Assembly: GCA_963719165.1 (NCBI GenBank) | Contig: CAVRAV010000001.1 | Coordinates: 496,001-560,000 of the forward strand | Direction of reading: 5' to 3' | DNA length: 64,000 nucleotides | Source: JAOUEA01 sp963719165 | GTDB lineage: Bacteria; Actinomycetota; UBA4738; HRBIN12 | Shown: positions 53,200-62,087 of the stretch, in pieces | Numbering within the stretch: the stretch's first letter is position 1 | How the letters are laid out: every line of letters starts with the position of its first letter | The notes under the pieces: generated by a model | Databases searched by the model: none | Seen by the model: the letters and a program-made list of their open reading frames with translations, nothing else | Told to the model about the DNA's origin: nothing | Made by a program: the position numbers and the translations under genes

Positions 53200-54528
53200 T
53201 CACACCCCCAGGTCTTCGGCGAAGTCCCACGTCTCCAGGTTCTGCTTCACGCGCGCGAGGAATCTCGTCGCCAGCTCCCCATCGAGGATCCGGTGGTCCC
53301 AGCTCATGGACAGGTACACCATGCTGCGGATGGCGATGGCATCGTCGATCACCACCGGCCGCTTCGCGATGGAGTCGAGGGAGAGGATCCCCGCGTTCGG
53401 CTGATTGATGATGGGCACGCTCAACAGCGAGCCGTAGGGACCGGGGTTGGTGATCGTGAACGTGGCGCCGGCCACCTCGTCGGGGTTCAACTGGTGCGCG
53501 CGTGCCCGCGCCGCGAGGTCGGCGATGGCCCGAGCGATCCCCGGGACGTTCATGGTCTCCACGCTGCGGATCACCGGCACGATCAGACCCTGGTCGTAGC
53601 TCACGGCGATGCCCATGTTCACGTACTTCCGCGTCACGAGATCCTCGCCGCGCACCTCCCCGTTCACGCGAGGGAACTCGAGGAGAGCCTCCGTGGTGGC
53701 GCGGGTGACCAGGGGCAGGTACGTCAGCTTCACGCCGTGGCGCTCGAGGAACGCGTCCTTCGCGCGGGCGCGCAGCTTCACGAGGTGATCGACGTTCACC
53801 TCGACCATCGTCCAGGCGCGCGCGGAGGTTTGAAGCGACCCGAGCATGTGCTGCGCGATAGCTTTGCGGATGTGCGACATCGGCTCCACGGTCTCGCCCG
53901 GCGACCCAGCCGCACTCATTGGAACGGGCGTCAGCGCCGGGGCGGGGGCGGTAGAAGCGGCGGGGGCGATCGACGGAACCTCCGTCGCCGCGGCCGCCGG
54001 CACCTGCGTCGTGCCGCCCGTAGCGGCCGCAGCTTCCACATCCGCTCTGGTGATGCGCCCGCCCGTCCCGGTACCGGCGATCGCGGCGAGGTCGAGGCCG
54101 TGCTCGGCCGCCATGCGACGCACGAGCGGCGACAGGATCTGCGATCGCGGCCCGCGGTCGGGCAGCGAAGCGGCTCCCGCGGCGGCGGGAGCCTGTGCCG
54201 AAGCAGGCGTGGGACCGACCGCAGGCTCGGCAGCGGCCTCGGCCGCAGGGGTCTGCTCGGCCGAGGGCGGCTCGCCCTCGCCCGTGGCGGCCCCATCTTC
54301 CTGGATCTCCGCGATGTCCGTCTTCACCGCGACGGTGGCTCCCTCGGCCACCAGGATCTTGGCGAGCACCCCGGCAACGGGCGAGGGGACCTCGGTGTCG
54401 ACCTTGTCCGTCGAGATCTCGAACAGCGGTTCGTCGCGTTCGATGCGCTCGCCCTCCTGTTTGAGCCATTTCAGGATCGTGCCCTCGACGATCGTCTCGC
54501 CGAGCTGGGGCATCTGGATCGTGGTCAC
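53200..54528 (-). CDS. Dihydrolipoamide acyltransferase (E2)
   Basis: 442 aa. One lipoyl domain (residues 1-78) with Lys42 in FEISTDKVDTEVPSPVAG; an Ala/Pro/Glu-rich hinge; a peripheral-subunit-binding domain (ILSPLVRRMAAEHGLDLAAI, GTGTGGRITRADVEAA); a second Ala/Pro hinge; and the catalytic core from about 215 (MSHIRKAIAQHMLGSLQ...SWDHRILDG with His412). The second hinge and core style match actinobacterial E2s of pyruvate or branched-chain complexes; substrate class cannot be fixed. Follows E1 beta by 12 nt. Confidence 0.93.
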   Translation of the reverse strand: MTTIQMPQLGETIVEGTILKWLKQEGERIERDEPLFEISTDKVDTEVPSPVAGVLAKILVAEGATVAVKTDIAEIQEDGAATGEGEPPSAEQTPAAEAAAEPAVGPTPASAQAPAAAGAASLPDRGPRSQILSPLVRRMAAEHGLDLAAIAGTGTGGRITRADVEAAAATGGTTQVPAAAATEVPSIAPAASTAPAPALTPVPMSAAGSPGETVEPMSHIRKAIAQHMLGSLQTSARAWTMVEVNVDHLVKLRARAKDAFLERHGVKLTYLPLVTRATTEALLEFPRVNGEVRGEDLVTRKYVNMGIAVSYDQGLIVPVIRSVETMNVPGIARAIADLAARARAHQLNPDEVAGATFTITNPGPYGSLLSVPIINQPNAGILSLDSIAKRPVVIDDAIAIRSMVYLSMSWDHRILDGELATRFLARVKQNLETWDFAEDLGV

Positions 54529-54540
54529 GACGGCTCCTCC

Positions 54541-55593
54541 TCACCAGCTGGCGAGCTTGTCAACGGCGGCCTCGATGTCGGCGACCTGCGGCAGGAACGC
54601 GTCTTCGAGCGGGGGGGAGAACGGCACGGGCAGGTTGGGCGGCGCCAAACGCACGACCGGTGCGTCCAGGTGCTCGAACGCCTTCTCCGCGATGACGGCG
54701 GCAACCTCGGTACCGATGCCGAGGAACCGATAGGACTCGTAGAGCACCAGGGCGCGCGACGTCTTCTCGATCGACCGCAGCACGGTCTCCTCGTCGATGG
54801 GATAGACCGTACGCAGGTCGAGGACCTCCGCCGAGATTCCGTTGGTCGCCAGCGACTCTGCCGCCTCGAGCGCCTTGTGCACCATCGCCCCGTACGTGAC
54901 GATCGTGAGGTCTGTGCCCGCGCGCTTCACGTCGGCCTTGCCGATGGGCACGAGGAAGTCCGGATCCGTGGGCACGACCTCCTTGACGCGCCGGTACAGC
55001 CACTTGTGCTCGAGGAACAGCGAGGGGTTGTCGTCGCGCACGGCGGACTTCAACAGGCCCTTGGCGTCGGTGGGGAAGGCGGGGCACATGATCTTGATCC
55101 CGCCGGCGTAGGCGAACCACGGCTCGGGGTTCACGGAGTGGAAGCTCGAGGCGCGCACGCCCCCGCCGCTGGGCGCACGCAGGACCACCGGCAGCGGGAC
55201 ACCCGTGCGGTAGTGATACCGAGAGAGCACGGTGGTGATCTCGTCGAAGCCGCTCGAGATGAAGTCTGCGTACTGGAACTCCGCGACGGGACGCAGGCCC
55301 TCCATCGCGGAGCCGACGGCCATGCCCACGATCGTCTCTTCGGCGATGGGCGTGTCCAGCACTCGCTCGCCCCCGAACCGGTCGAAGAAGCCCTCGGTCA
55401 CCTTGAAGGCGCCGCCGTACACGCCGATGTCCTCGCCGAGCATGTAGACGCGCTCGTCGCGCTCCATCTCTTCCCACAGCGCCTCCGCGATGGCGACGAG
55501 GTACGTGGCCTGCCCGTCGTCCGTGCGCTTGCCCCGCGGCTCGGCGCCGTGGCCAGCCGCAGCGCCCTCCACCTTCTCCGCGCGCGCCATCAT
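54541..55593 (-). CDS. 2-oxoacid dehydrogenase E1 beta (complete-complex operon)
   Basis: 350 aa. After an Ala/Gly-rich extension of about 30 residues: AIAEALWEEMERDERVYMLG, EDIGVYGGAFKVTEGFFDRF, EFQYADFISSGFDEITTVLS, RAPSGGGVRASSFHSVNPEP and VKRAGTDLTIVTYGAMVHKA. Clearly homologous to the E1 beta at 46885-47874 but different in detail, so the genome has two E1 types. The ATG overlaps the E1 alpha stop (ATGATG); a second ATG directly follows. Confidence 0.92.
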   Translation of the reverse strand: MMARAEKVEGAAAGHGAEPRGKRTDDGQATYLVAIAEALWEEMERDERVYMLGEDIGVYGGAFKVTEGFFDRFGGERVLDTPIAEETIVGMAVGSAMEGLRPVAEFQYADFISSGFDEITTVLSRYHYRTGVPLPVVLRAPSGGGVRASSFHSVNPEPWFAYAGGIKIMCPAFPTDAKGLLKSAVRDDNPSLFLEHKWLYRRVKEVVPTDPDFLVPIGKADVKRAGTDLTIVTYGAMVHKALEAAESLATNGISAEVLDLRTVYPIDEETVLRSIEKTSRALVLYESYRFLGIGTEVAAVIAEKAFEHLDAPVVRLAPPNLPVPFSPPLEDAFLPQVADIEAAVDKLASW

Positions 55594-56648
55594 TCGGCCT
55601 GCGTGCCCCCGCCGCGTCCCGGTTCGCTCGTCCAGTACCCGTCCTCCACCCAGCCTCCCTTGCGTGCGTCGCCCGGCTCGGGGAACGGAGAGGCAAGGGC
55701 GAAGTCGTAGGCGGCCGTGAACTCGGCCTCGACCTCGGCCTGGATGTCGTCGATGTCGTCCTTCGTGAGCACCCCCTCCGCCAGGAGCCACTCCTCGAAG
55801 TTCTTCACGGGATCGTGGTGCGTCATGTACTCCTCGAGCAGCTCGGGCGCCACGTACTTCGCCGGGTCGTGGCCCGCGTGACCGCGCCAGCGCAGCGACA
55901 CGGACTCGATCAGCGACGGCCCGCCGCCCGAGCGCGCCCGCTCCACGGCCTCGACCGCCGCTTCGTAGACGGCCAGGACCTCGCCCCCGTCCACGCGGAC
56001 GCCGGGGATCCCGAAGGCAACGGCGCGCTCCGCCACGGTGGGCACGTTGAACTCCAACGGGTTCGGTGTCGAGTAGGCGAACTGGTTGTTGTTCACGACC
56101 CAGACCACCGGAAGTCCGTGCACGGCCGACGTGTTGATGGCCTCGTACCAGCGCCCGTTCGAGGTGGCTCCGTCCCCGCAGATGGCGAGGGCGACGCGGC
56201 CGTCGCCGGCACGTTGGTACGCGAGGGCTGCGCCCACCGCCACGGGGTAGGCGATGGGCAGGTGCGACATGACGGCGAAGGTGCGGTTGCCGTACCAGTC
56301 GCCGATGTGGCTGTTGCCGTCTCGCCCTCGCAGGTAGCCGTCGATGCGCCCCCAGTACTGCGCCATGACGCGGTTGAGGTCGAGCCCTTTGGTGAGTTGC
56401 GCCGTGAGGTCCCGGTGGGTGGGGAACAGCGAGTCCGTCGGCCGCAGCGCCGTCGCGACCCCCACATGGGTCCCTTCCTGGCCGCGCCCGGAGTAGAACG
56501 CCCCCGGGAGCCGGCCCTGGCGATAGAGCGCCTCCATGCGCTCGTCGAAGTGCCGAGCAAGCTTGAGGTCGTGCAGGATGGCTTTCAGGCGGTCGTCGGG
56601 GAGCGGTCGCGTCCCGCGAGCGACGGCCGGATCTGCCTGCGTGGCCAC
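55590..56648 (-). CDS. 2-oxoacid dehydrogenase E1 alpha (pyruvate/acetoin type)
   Basis: 352 aa. DLKLARHFDERMEALYRQGR, FYSGRGQEGTHVGVATALRP and SLFPTHRDLTAQL, with the thiamine motif ICGDGATSNGRWYEAINTSA and VVNNNQFAYSTPN. The RLPGAFYSGRGQEG-type entry and lack of the branched-chain phospho-loop point to pyruvate or acetoin as substrate rather than the branched-chain type at 47871-48890; this is inference. GTG start with GGAGGGAGGGAG about 6 nt before it. It lies 15 nt after lpd. Confidence 0.9.
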   Translation of the reverse strand: MATQADPAVARGTRPLPDDRLKAILHDLKLARHFDERMEALYRQGRLPGAFYSGRGQEGTHVGVATALRPTDSLFPTHRDLTAQLTKGLDLNRVMAQYWGRIDGYLRGRDGNSHIGDWYGNRTFAVMSHLPIAYPVAVGAALAYQRAGDGRVALAICGDGATSNGRWYEAINTSAVHGLPVVWVVNNNQFAYSTPNPLEFNVPTVAERAVAFGIPGVRVDGGEVLAVYEAAVEAVERARSGGGPSLIESVSLRWRGHAGHDPAKYVAPELLEEYMTHHDPVKNFEEWLLAEGVLTKDDIDDIQAEVEAEFTAAYDFALASPFPEPGDARKGGWVEDGYWTSEPGRGGGTQAE

Positions 56649-56663
56649 GATGCTCCCTCCCTC

Positions 56664-58043
56664 CTACGCTGTGTGCAACGGCTTCCCGGCGAGCGCCAGG
56701 TGCGCCTCGCCGATGGCCTCGGACAGGGTCGGGTGGGGGTGGATGAGGGCCGCCACCTCTGCGGTGGCGGCCTCCCAGTTCGTGATGAGCATGGCCTCGG
56801 CCACGAGGTCCGTGACGTGCGGTCCGATCATGTGCACGCCCAGCACTGGGCCGTCCGCCTCGGCCACCAGCTTCACGAAGCCAGTTTCACCCAGGATGTT
56901 CGCCTTGCCGATGGCGCGGAAATCCAGCCGTTCGGTCACGATGGCCCGGCCCTGCTCGAGGGCCTGGGCCTCGGTCAGGCCGACACTTGCCATCTCGGGC
57001 GAACAGTAGGTCACCCTGGGGATGTTCACGTAGTCGATATCGGGGACGTCGATTCCGGCGATGCGCTCGGCCACGGCGATGCCCTCGGTGAAGCCCACGT
57101 GGGCGAGCTGGAGCGGTGTCGCAGCCACGTCGCCAACCGCCCAGACGTGCTCCGCGCCCGCCCGGAGCTGGCCGTCGACGTTCACGAACCCCTTGTCGTT
57201 CAGCGTCACCCCGACCTGCTCGAGCCCCAGGTCCTCCGTGACGGGTCCACGGCCAACGGCCACCAGGCAGACGTCCGCTGCGACGGTTCTCTCGGCGGCT
57301 CCGGTTGAGAAGCGTACCGTGACAGCGTCCTCGCCCGGTTCCACAGCGCCGAGCGACGCGCCCGTCTCGCTGTTGATGCCGCGCTTGCGGAAGGCTCTGG
57401 CGATCTCCCTCGACACCTCTTCGTCCTCGAGGGGCGCGAGTCGGGGGAGCGCCTCCACTACGGTGACCTCCGCGCCGAAGGATCGGTAGATCGACGCGAA
57501 CTCGAGGCCCACGGCGCCGGCACCGATCACCACCGCGGACGAGGGGATGCGGTCGTACCAGAGCGCTTGATCGCTGGTGATCACGCGATCGGTGAGCTCG
57601 ATCCCGCGCAGCGATCGAGGACGCGAACCGGTGGCGATCACGACATCGCCGGCGTCGTACCGCTTCTGGTCGACCTCGACGGCGGGCCCCGGGAGCAGGC
57701 GTCCGGTTCCCCGCACGACGTCGATCCCACGCTCGGACACGAGACCGCCCAGGCCCGTGACGAGCTTGTGCACCATGCGTTCCTCGAAGGCCTTCACCGC
57801 GGACCAATCCGGCTCACCGCTGGCCTTGATGCCCCACTCGTCGGAGCGATCCACCGTGTCCATGACCTCGGCCGAGCGGAGCAGGGCCTTGGTGGGGATG
57901 CAGCCCCTGAGCAGGCAGGTTCCACCGAGCCGGTCGTCGCGCTCGATGAGGGCCACGCGCTTGCCGAGCTGGGCGGAGCGCAGGGCGGCGGAATACCCGC
58001 CCGTCCCGGCGCCGATCACCACTACGTCGTACGCATCACCCAT
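56664..58043 (-). CDS. lpdA: Dihydrolipoyl dehydrogenase (E3 / L protein)
   Basis: 459 aa. FAD motif VVVIGAGTGGYSAALRSAQL; redox pair GGTCLLRGCIPTKALL (Cys43, Cys48); NAD motif AVVIGAGAVGLEFASIYRSF; second FAD segment HVWAVGDVAATPLQLAH; and the dimer-interface catalytic HPHPTLSEAIGEAHLA. Reoxidises dihydrolipoyl groups for the E1-E2 complex that follows and for glycine cleavage, whose gcvT is divergent 80 nt away. A TAGACT -10 box (58054-58059) ends 10 nt before the ATG. Confidence 0.96.
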   Translation of the reverse strand: MGDAYDVVVIGAGTGGYSAALRSAQLGKRVALIERDDRLGGTCLLRGCIPTKALLRSAEVMDTVDRSDEWGIKASGEPDWSAVKAFEERMVHKLVTGLGGLVSERGIDVVRGTGRLLPGPAVEVDQKRYDAGDVVIATGSRPRSLRGIELTDRVITSDQALWYDRIPSSAVVIGAGAVGLEFASIYRSFGAEVTVVEALPRLAPLEDEEVSREIARAFRKRGINSETGASLGAVEPGEDAVTVRFSTGAAERTVAADVCLVAVGRGPVTEDLGLEQVGVTLNDKGFVNVDGQLRAGAEHVWAVGDVAATPLQLAHVGFTEGIAVAERIAGIDVPDIDYVNIPRVTYCSPEMASVGLTEAQALEQGRAIVTERLDFRAIGKANILGETGFVKLVAEADGPVLGVHMIGPHVTDLVAEAMLITNWEAATAEVAALIHPHPTLSEAIGEAHLALAGKPLHTA

Positions 58044-58053
58044 CCGTGAAGCA

Positions 58054-58059
58054 AGTCTA
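58054..58059 (-). promoter_or_regulatory. -10 box of the lpdA operon
   Basis: TAGACT on the minus strand, 10 nt before the lpdA ATG at 58043. Confidence 0.5.
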
Positions 58060-58110
58060 CCGTGCCGTTGCGCTGCGACCCGGCGTGCGGCGGGCGCCGC
58101 GTCGGCGACG

Positions 58111-58116
58111 TAGCAT
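58111..58116 (+). promoter_or_regulatory. -10 box of gcvT
   Basis: TAGCAT ends 7 nt before the gcvT ATG at 58124, consistent with a leaderless mRNA, which leaves no room for a glycine riboswitch. Confidence 0.55.
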
Positions 58117-58123
58117 CGCGCCC

Positions 58124-59248
58124 ATGGACGACGCCCCCACCCAGTCGCAGGAGCTCAAACACACGCCGCTCGAGGTGCTGCATCGCAAGCTCGGGGCGAA
58201 GCTCGGGCCTTTCGCCGGCTGGAACATGCCGATCGAGTACGCCGGTCCCCTCAAGGAGCACGAGGCCGTGCGCGAGCGCGTCGGATTGTTCGACCTCACC
58301 CACCTCGGCAAGGTGGAGGTCACCGGGCCCGGCGCGATCGGGATGCTGCAAGGGGTCGTGTCCAACGACCTGCGCAAGGCCGCGGTGGGTGAAGCCCTCT
58401 ACAACCTGGTGCTGAACGAGGGCGGCGGCGTGATCGAGGACCTGATCGTCTACCGGCTCGGGGACGAGCGTTACTTCGTGGTCCCGAACGCGGCGAACGC
58501 CCAACGCGTCTTGCGGATGCTTGAGGAGGCCGAAGCTCCCGAGCGCGTGCACCTCCACTATCACCAGGACTGGTGCTTCCTGGCCGTTCAGGGGCCGGAG
58601 TCGGTGCACGTGAGCACCCAGCTGTTCCCGGAGGCGGCCGATCTCGCGTTCATGCAATGCGTGGAGACCGAGTACAAGCGGCGGCCCGTGATCCTCACGC
58701 GCTCGGGGTACACGGGCGAGGTGGGATTCGAGCTGTTCACGTACCAGGACGTGGCCGTGGATCTGTGGAACGCCCTGTTCGAGGCGGCCGAACCCTTCGG
58801 CGGGATGCCGTGCGGGCTCGCGGCGCGCGACGTCCTGCGGCTGGAGATGGGGTATCCACTCTATGGGCAGGACCTGTTCGAGGCCTCGACGGCGCTCGAG
58901 GCCGGCCTCGGATGGGCGGTGTCCTTCGACAAGGGCGCGTTCCGCGGTCGGACGGCGCTCGTGCGCCAGCGCGAGGACGGGCCGCTGCCGTCGATCCTGC
59001 GCGGCCTGCGCATGCACGAACGGCGTCACATCCCTCGAGCGCACTATCCGGTGTTCGTGGGCGATCAGGTCGTGGGCGAGGTCACGTCGGGCACGTTCTC
59101 GCCCTTGCTGCAGACCGGGATCGGACTCGCCTATCTCTGGCCGGCCGATGCGGTCGAGCTCGGCGCCACCGTGGAGGTGGACATCCGCGGGCGGCGCGGG
59201 CAGGCTCAGGTCGTCCGGCCGCCGTTCGTGGACCGTAGTCCGCGGTAG
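58124..59248 (+). CDS. gcvT: Glycine cleavage system T protein (aminomethyltransferase)
   Basis: 374 aa. Family marks: PFAGWNMPIEYAGPLKEHEA, VGLFDLTHLGKVEVTGP, LNEGGGVIEDLIVYRLGDER (the catalytic Asp region; the usual VIDD is VIED), RSGYTGEVGFELF and GLAARDVLRLEMGYPLYGQD. Transfers the methylene of glycine to tetrahydrofolate. gcvH and gcvP are not in the window. Divergent from lpdA, which also serves the glycine system. Confidence 0.93.
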   Translation: MDDAPTQSQELKHTPLEVLHRKLGAKLGPFAGWNMPIEYAGPLKEHEAVRERVGLFDLTHLGKVEVTGPGAIGMLQGVVSNDLRKAAVGEALYNLVLNEGGGVIEDLIVYRLGDERYFVVPNAANAQRVLRMLEEAEAPERVHLHYHQDWCFLAVQGPESVHVSTQLFPEAADLAFMQCVETEYKRRPVILTRSGYTGEVGFELFTYQDVAVDLWNALFEAAEPFGGMPCGLAARDVLRLEMGYPLYGQDLFEASTALEAGLGWAVSFDKGAFRGRTALVRQREDGPLPSILRGLRMHERRHIPRAHYPVFVGDQVVGEVTSGTFSPLLQTGIGLAYLWPADAVELGATVEVDIRGRRGQAQVVRPPFVDRSPR

Positions 59249-59257
59249 GCGCCGCCG

Positions 59258-59968
59258 CTAGACGGTCGGGCGACCGCTCGCGGCCTGGACGAGCTGGGGC
59301 ACGCTCGTCCCGGCGAAACTCGTGTGCCGGATCAGACGGCTGAGGGTGGACGCCACGCCGGCCCCGTCGCGCATGATGGCCACGACGACGTAGAGGCCCG
59401 AGGAGGGGATCCCGAGCTCCCGGATGGGCCCGAACCCCGGCGCGGCCACGAAGTAGGCCCACCGCGTGAGCCTGCCGTGGAGGTCGCAGGTGCCCTCGCC
59501 GCGGGCCATGAAGTCCCCGGTCGACGTCGCCTTCCCCGAGGCGAAGGTGGGGCGATGATCGAGGAAGACACGCTCGCGCTCGGAGTGGCACTTCGCCGAG
59601 TGGGTGAGTCCGGACATGAGCGGCCCTCGTGCGGCGAGGTAGTAGAAGTCCGAGGGGACGCCGACCTCCGTGGCGTCCACCCAGGTGGCCGTCATCCCGG
59701 TGGTGGAGCCATCCATCCGTCCCCACGCGCGCAGTCGGGGAGAGGAGACGAAGCCGCCCCGGGGATCGACGTCGGATCCCGCAGCACGGGTCTTCCACCC
59801 GTCGGGGATCAGCGCCCGGACCGGACCGGCGGTGACCTGCGAGAACAAGGGCGAGGGCGAGGTGTCGACGCGGATCAACTCGGGGAGTGCGACGGGGTCG
59901 GCGTGGGGCGCAGCGCTGCACCCCGCGCCAACGAGGACGACCATGACCCCCAGAACGAGTCTTCGCAC
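59258..59968 (-). CDS. Lipoprotein, unknown function
   Basis: 236 aa. A clear lipobox signal (LVLGVMVVLVGAGC) gives a lipidated Cys17. The mature domain reads VRALIPDGWKTRAAG, GGFVSSPRLRAWGRMD, TATWVDATEVGVPSDFYYLA, GEGTCDLHGRLTRWAYFVAA and LYVVVAIMRDGAGVASTLSR, a compact alpha/beta pattern also seen in actinobacterial proteins with a predicted sporulation/LpqN-like fold; this last point is impression only. GTG start with GGAG 9 nt before it. Convergent with gcvT (9-nt gap). Confidence 0.75.
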   Translation of the reverse strand: MRRLVLGVMVVLVGAGCSAAPHADPVALPELIRVDTSPSPLFSQVTAGPVRALIPDGWKTRAAGSDVDPRGGFVSSPRLRAWGRMDGSTTGMTATWVDATEVGVPSDFYYLAARGPLMSGLTHSAKCHSERERVFLDHRPTFASGKATSTGDFMARGEGTCDLHGRLTRWAYFVAAPGFGPIRELGIPSSGLYVVVAIMRDGAGVASTLSRLIRHTSFAGTSVPQLVQAASGRPTV

Positions 59969-60069
59969 CTACCGATTCTCCCGGGGGGAGGATAGCCCGG
60001 CGAAGCGACGATGGCTATCGGGCGCTTCGATCGAGGTCGGACGGCGGGTCGGACGCGGGGGGCCGAGGG

Positions 60070-61272
60070 TCAGGCCACATCGGCCGGCGGCCGCATGATC
60101 GCCGCGCCGTCCCCTTGGGCGGCGGGGATGCAGAACGAAGCGCGCGTCCCACCTCCCGGGAGGGGGTCCGTCCACAGGATGCCGCCGTGCTCGACGATGA
60201 CCTGGCGCGCGAGGTGGAGGCCGACGCCCACGCCCGACTTCTCCTTGCGCAACACCCCTTCGCCGGTGGAGAAGGGCTCCTGGAACGACTGGGTGGCCAC
60301 GGCGCGGTGCAGGCCCTCCCCTCGGTCGGTCACGGTGACGACGACGCCCTCGTCGAGGACGCGGCCGCGGAGTTCCACGACCCCGTGGGGTGGGGAATAC
60401 CGGCAGGCGTTGTCCAGGAGCTCCGTGACCACGGAGGCGATGCGCGCCCCGTCGGCAACCGCCACGAGGCGCCCGGCGATCTGCGCTTCGATCGGCACGG
60501 CGTTGTAGCGGCCGCCCACCTCCACCGCGGCGTGACGGAGCAAGGGCGTGAGGTCGACCTCGGCGAGCTCCAGCTGGAAGGTCCCGCGCTCGAGCTCGGC
60601 CATCGTGATGATCTCGTCGACGATCCCCATGAGCTTGTCCAGGGACGCCCCCAGCTGCTCGAGGAACTCCTCGCGATCTGACTCCGGAACCGCCGGGCTC
60701 CGCAGCACGTGGGCGATCCCCTTGGCGACGGTCACGGGGGTCCGCAGCTCGTGGGAGATGTTGGCGAGGAAGTCGGCCTTGGCCGAGGTGCCCTGGGAGA
60801 CGCTCTCGCGCACGTGCTCGAGTTCGGCGCGGACCGACCGGCTGTCCTCGCAGGCCCGGCGGAGCTCGGCGCCCAGAAGGGTGCTGACGGCCGTGGAGAG
60901 CACCACGCCTGCCTCGGAGGCCGCCACGATAGCCCGGACGACCTCGGGCGGGCCGTCGTCCTTCAGCAGGTAGCCCATCGCCCCGGCCCCGAGTGCTTCG
61001 GCGATACGCTCGGGGTCGCGTTCCCACGTCCACGCGATGATGCGCGAAAGGCCGCTCGCCGCGCGAAGCCGTCGGACGAAATCCGCCCCCGCCAGCCCAT
61101 CCATCGTGAGCTCGCACACGACCACGTCGGGCATGAGTCGCGTGGCGCTGTCGAGCGCCTGATACGCATCGTTGGCGACGTCGACCCGCGCGTCCGCGCC
61201 GGCGCGGAGCAGTTCGTACTGAAGCCGGCCGACCTCGTCGGCGCTATCGCAGAGCAGGACGTGCAGAGGCAT
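60070..61272 (-). CDS. Receiver-histidine kinase hybrid with Glu at the phospho-site
   Basis: 400 aa. Residues 1-115 form a receiver fold (LHVLLCDSADEVGRLQYELL, GAGAMGYLLKDDGPPEV), but the phospho-acceptor Asp is Glu54 in DVVVCELTMDGLAG and the acidic pair is reduced to one Asp9. A linker helix is followed by LANISHELRTPVTVAKGIAH (His174), LLDNACRYSPPHG, VTDRGEGLHRAV and GVGVGLHLARQVIVEHGG. The Glu may mimic constant phosphorylation, so the receiver probably senses by another route. It is 64 nt downstream of the NarL regulator, its likely partner. No transmembrane helices: cytoplasmic. Confidence 0.88.
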   Translation of the reverse strand: MPLHVLLCDSADEVGRLQYELLRAGADARVDVANDAYQALDSATRLMPDVVVCELTMDGLAGADFVRRLRAASGLSRIIAWTWERDPERIAEALGAGAMGYLLKDDGPPEVVRAIVAASEAGVVLSTAVSTLLGAELRRACEDSRSVRAELEHVRESVSQGTSAKADFLANISHELRTPVTVAKGIAHVLRSPAVPESDREEFLEQLGASLDKLMGIVDEIITMAELERGTFQLELAEVDLTPLLRHAAVEVGGRYNAVPIEAQIAGRLVAVADGARIASVVTELLDNACRYSPPHGVVELRGRVLDEGVVVTVTDRGEGLHRAVATQSFQEPFSTGEGVLRKEKSGVGVGLHLARQVIVEHGGILWTDPLPGGGTRASFCIPAAQGDGAAIMRPPADVA

Positions 61273-61336
61273 GCTGCTAGCGGTATCGGCGCGGGGCGCG
61301 GGGGGTTGAGCTGGGCGAACGAGTCTCGGCGAGGGG

Positions 61337-61993
61337 TCAGTGGACGATGCCGCTGCGGATGGCGATCGCGACCGCCTGGGCTCGGTCGTTCGCGCTGAGC
61401 TTCTCGAAGATCCGCTCGAGATGGGTCTTCACGGTATGCGGCGAGATGCCGAGTTCCGTGGCGACCTGGCGCGTGGTCGCGCCGTCGGCCACCTTCTGAA
61501 GGATCTCGCGCTCTCGCTTGGACAACGGGGTCGAACGCGGCACGCCTTCGACGTCGCCCATGTGGACCTCCTCGATGAAGGTCTTGGTGAGGTGCGGGTG
61601 GATCACGGCGTTGCCCTCCACCGCGTTCTTGGCCGCATCGATGAGGGTGTCGGGGGAGGCGTCTTTCAACAGGTAGCCGGACACGCCGGCTTGGATCGCC
61701 TCGGAGATGGCGCCGCGGGACTCGTCGATCGTGATGAGGATGATCTTGGTGGTGGGGGCAGCCTGGCGGATCCGCCGGGTCGCCTCGATCCCGTCCATGC
61801 CGGGCATGCGCACGTCCATGAACACAACGTCGGGCTCGAGCTCGCGAGCGCGCTCAACCGCTTCCTCTCCGCTGGCCGCCTCGCCCACGACCACGACGAT
61901 GTTCTCGGAGAGCTCGAGCGCCGTACGCAGACCCTCCCGGGTGACGGGGTGGTCATCCACGATGAGGGCGCGGATGCGATCCGTCTGCGTCAC
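61337..61993 (-). CDS. NarL/LuxR-family response regulator
   Basis: 218 aa. Receiver: ALIVDDHPVTREGLRTALEL, Asp60 in VVFMDVRMPGMDG, ILITIDESRG and GYLLKDASPD. HTH: LSKREREILQKVADGATTRQ and VATELGISPHTVKTHLERIF. All receiver residues are intact, unlike the following hybrid. GTG start with GGAAGGAGCAGC directly upstream. Likely co-transcribed with the receiver-kinase hybrid. Confidence 0.93.
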   Translation of the reverse strand: MTQTDRIRALIVDDHPVTREGLRTALELSENIVVVVGEAASGEEAVERARELEPDVVFMDVRMPGMDGIEATRRIRQAAPTTKIILITIDESRGAISEAIQAGVSGYLLKDASPDTLIDAAKNAVEGNAVIHPHLTKTFIEEVHMGDVEGVPRSTPLSKREREILQKVADGATTRQVATELGISPHTVKTHLERIFEKLSANDRAQAVAIAIRSGIVH

Positions 61994-62087
61994 GCTGCTC
62001 CTTCCATCCGGGTCCTAGCGACCGAGGGGCGTTGGGGGATTACGAAGTACGCTGTAAGGATAGGACGACAGGAGCGAGGAAGCTCAC

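Noticed and set aside
53182..55710. 842-codon plus-strand frame over the E2/E1 beta genes
   Set aside because: Shadow ORF opposite well-conserved enzymes.
58044..58123. Glycine riboswitch upstream of gcvT
   Set aside because: The -10 box ends 7 nt before the ATG, leaving no leader; only 80 nt separate gcvT and lpdA.
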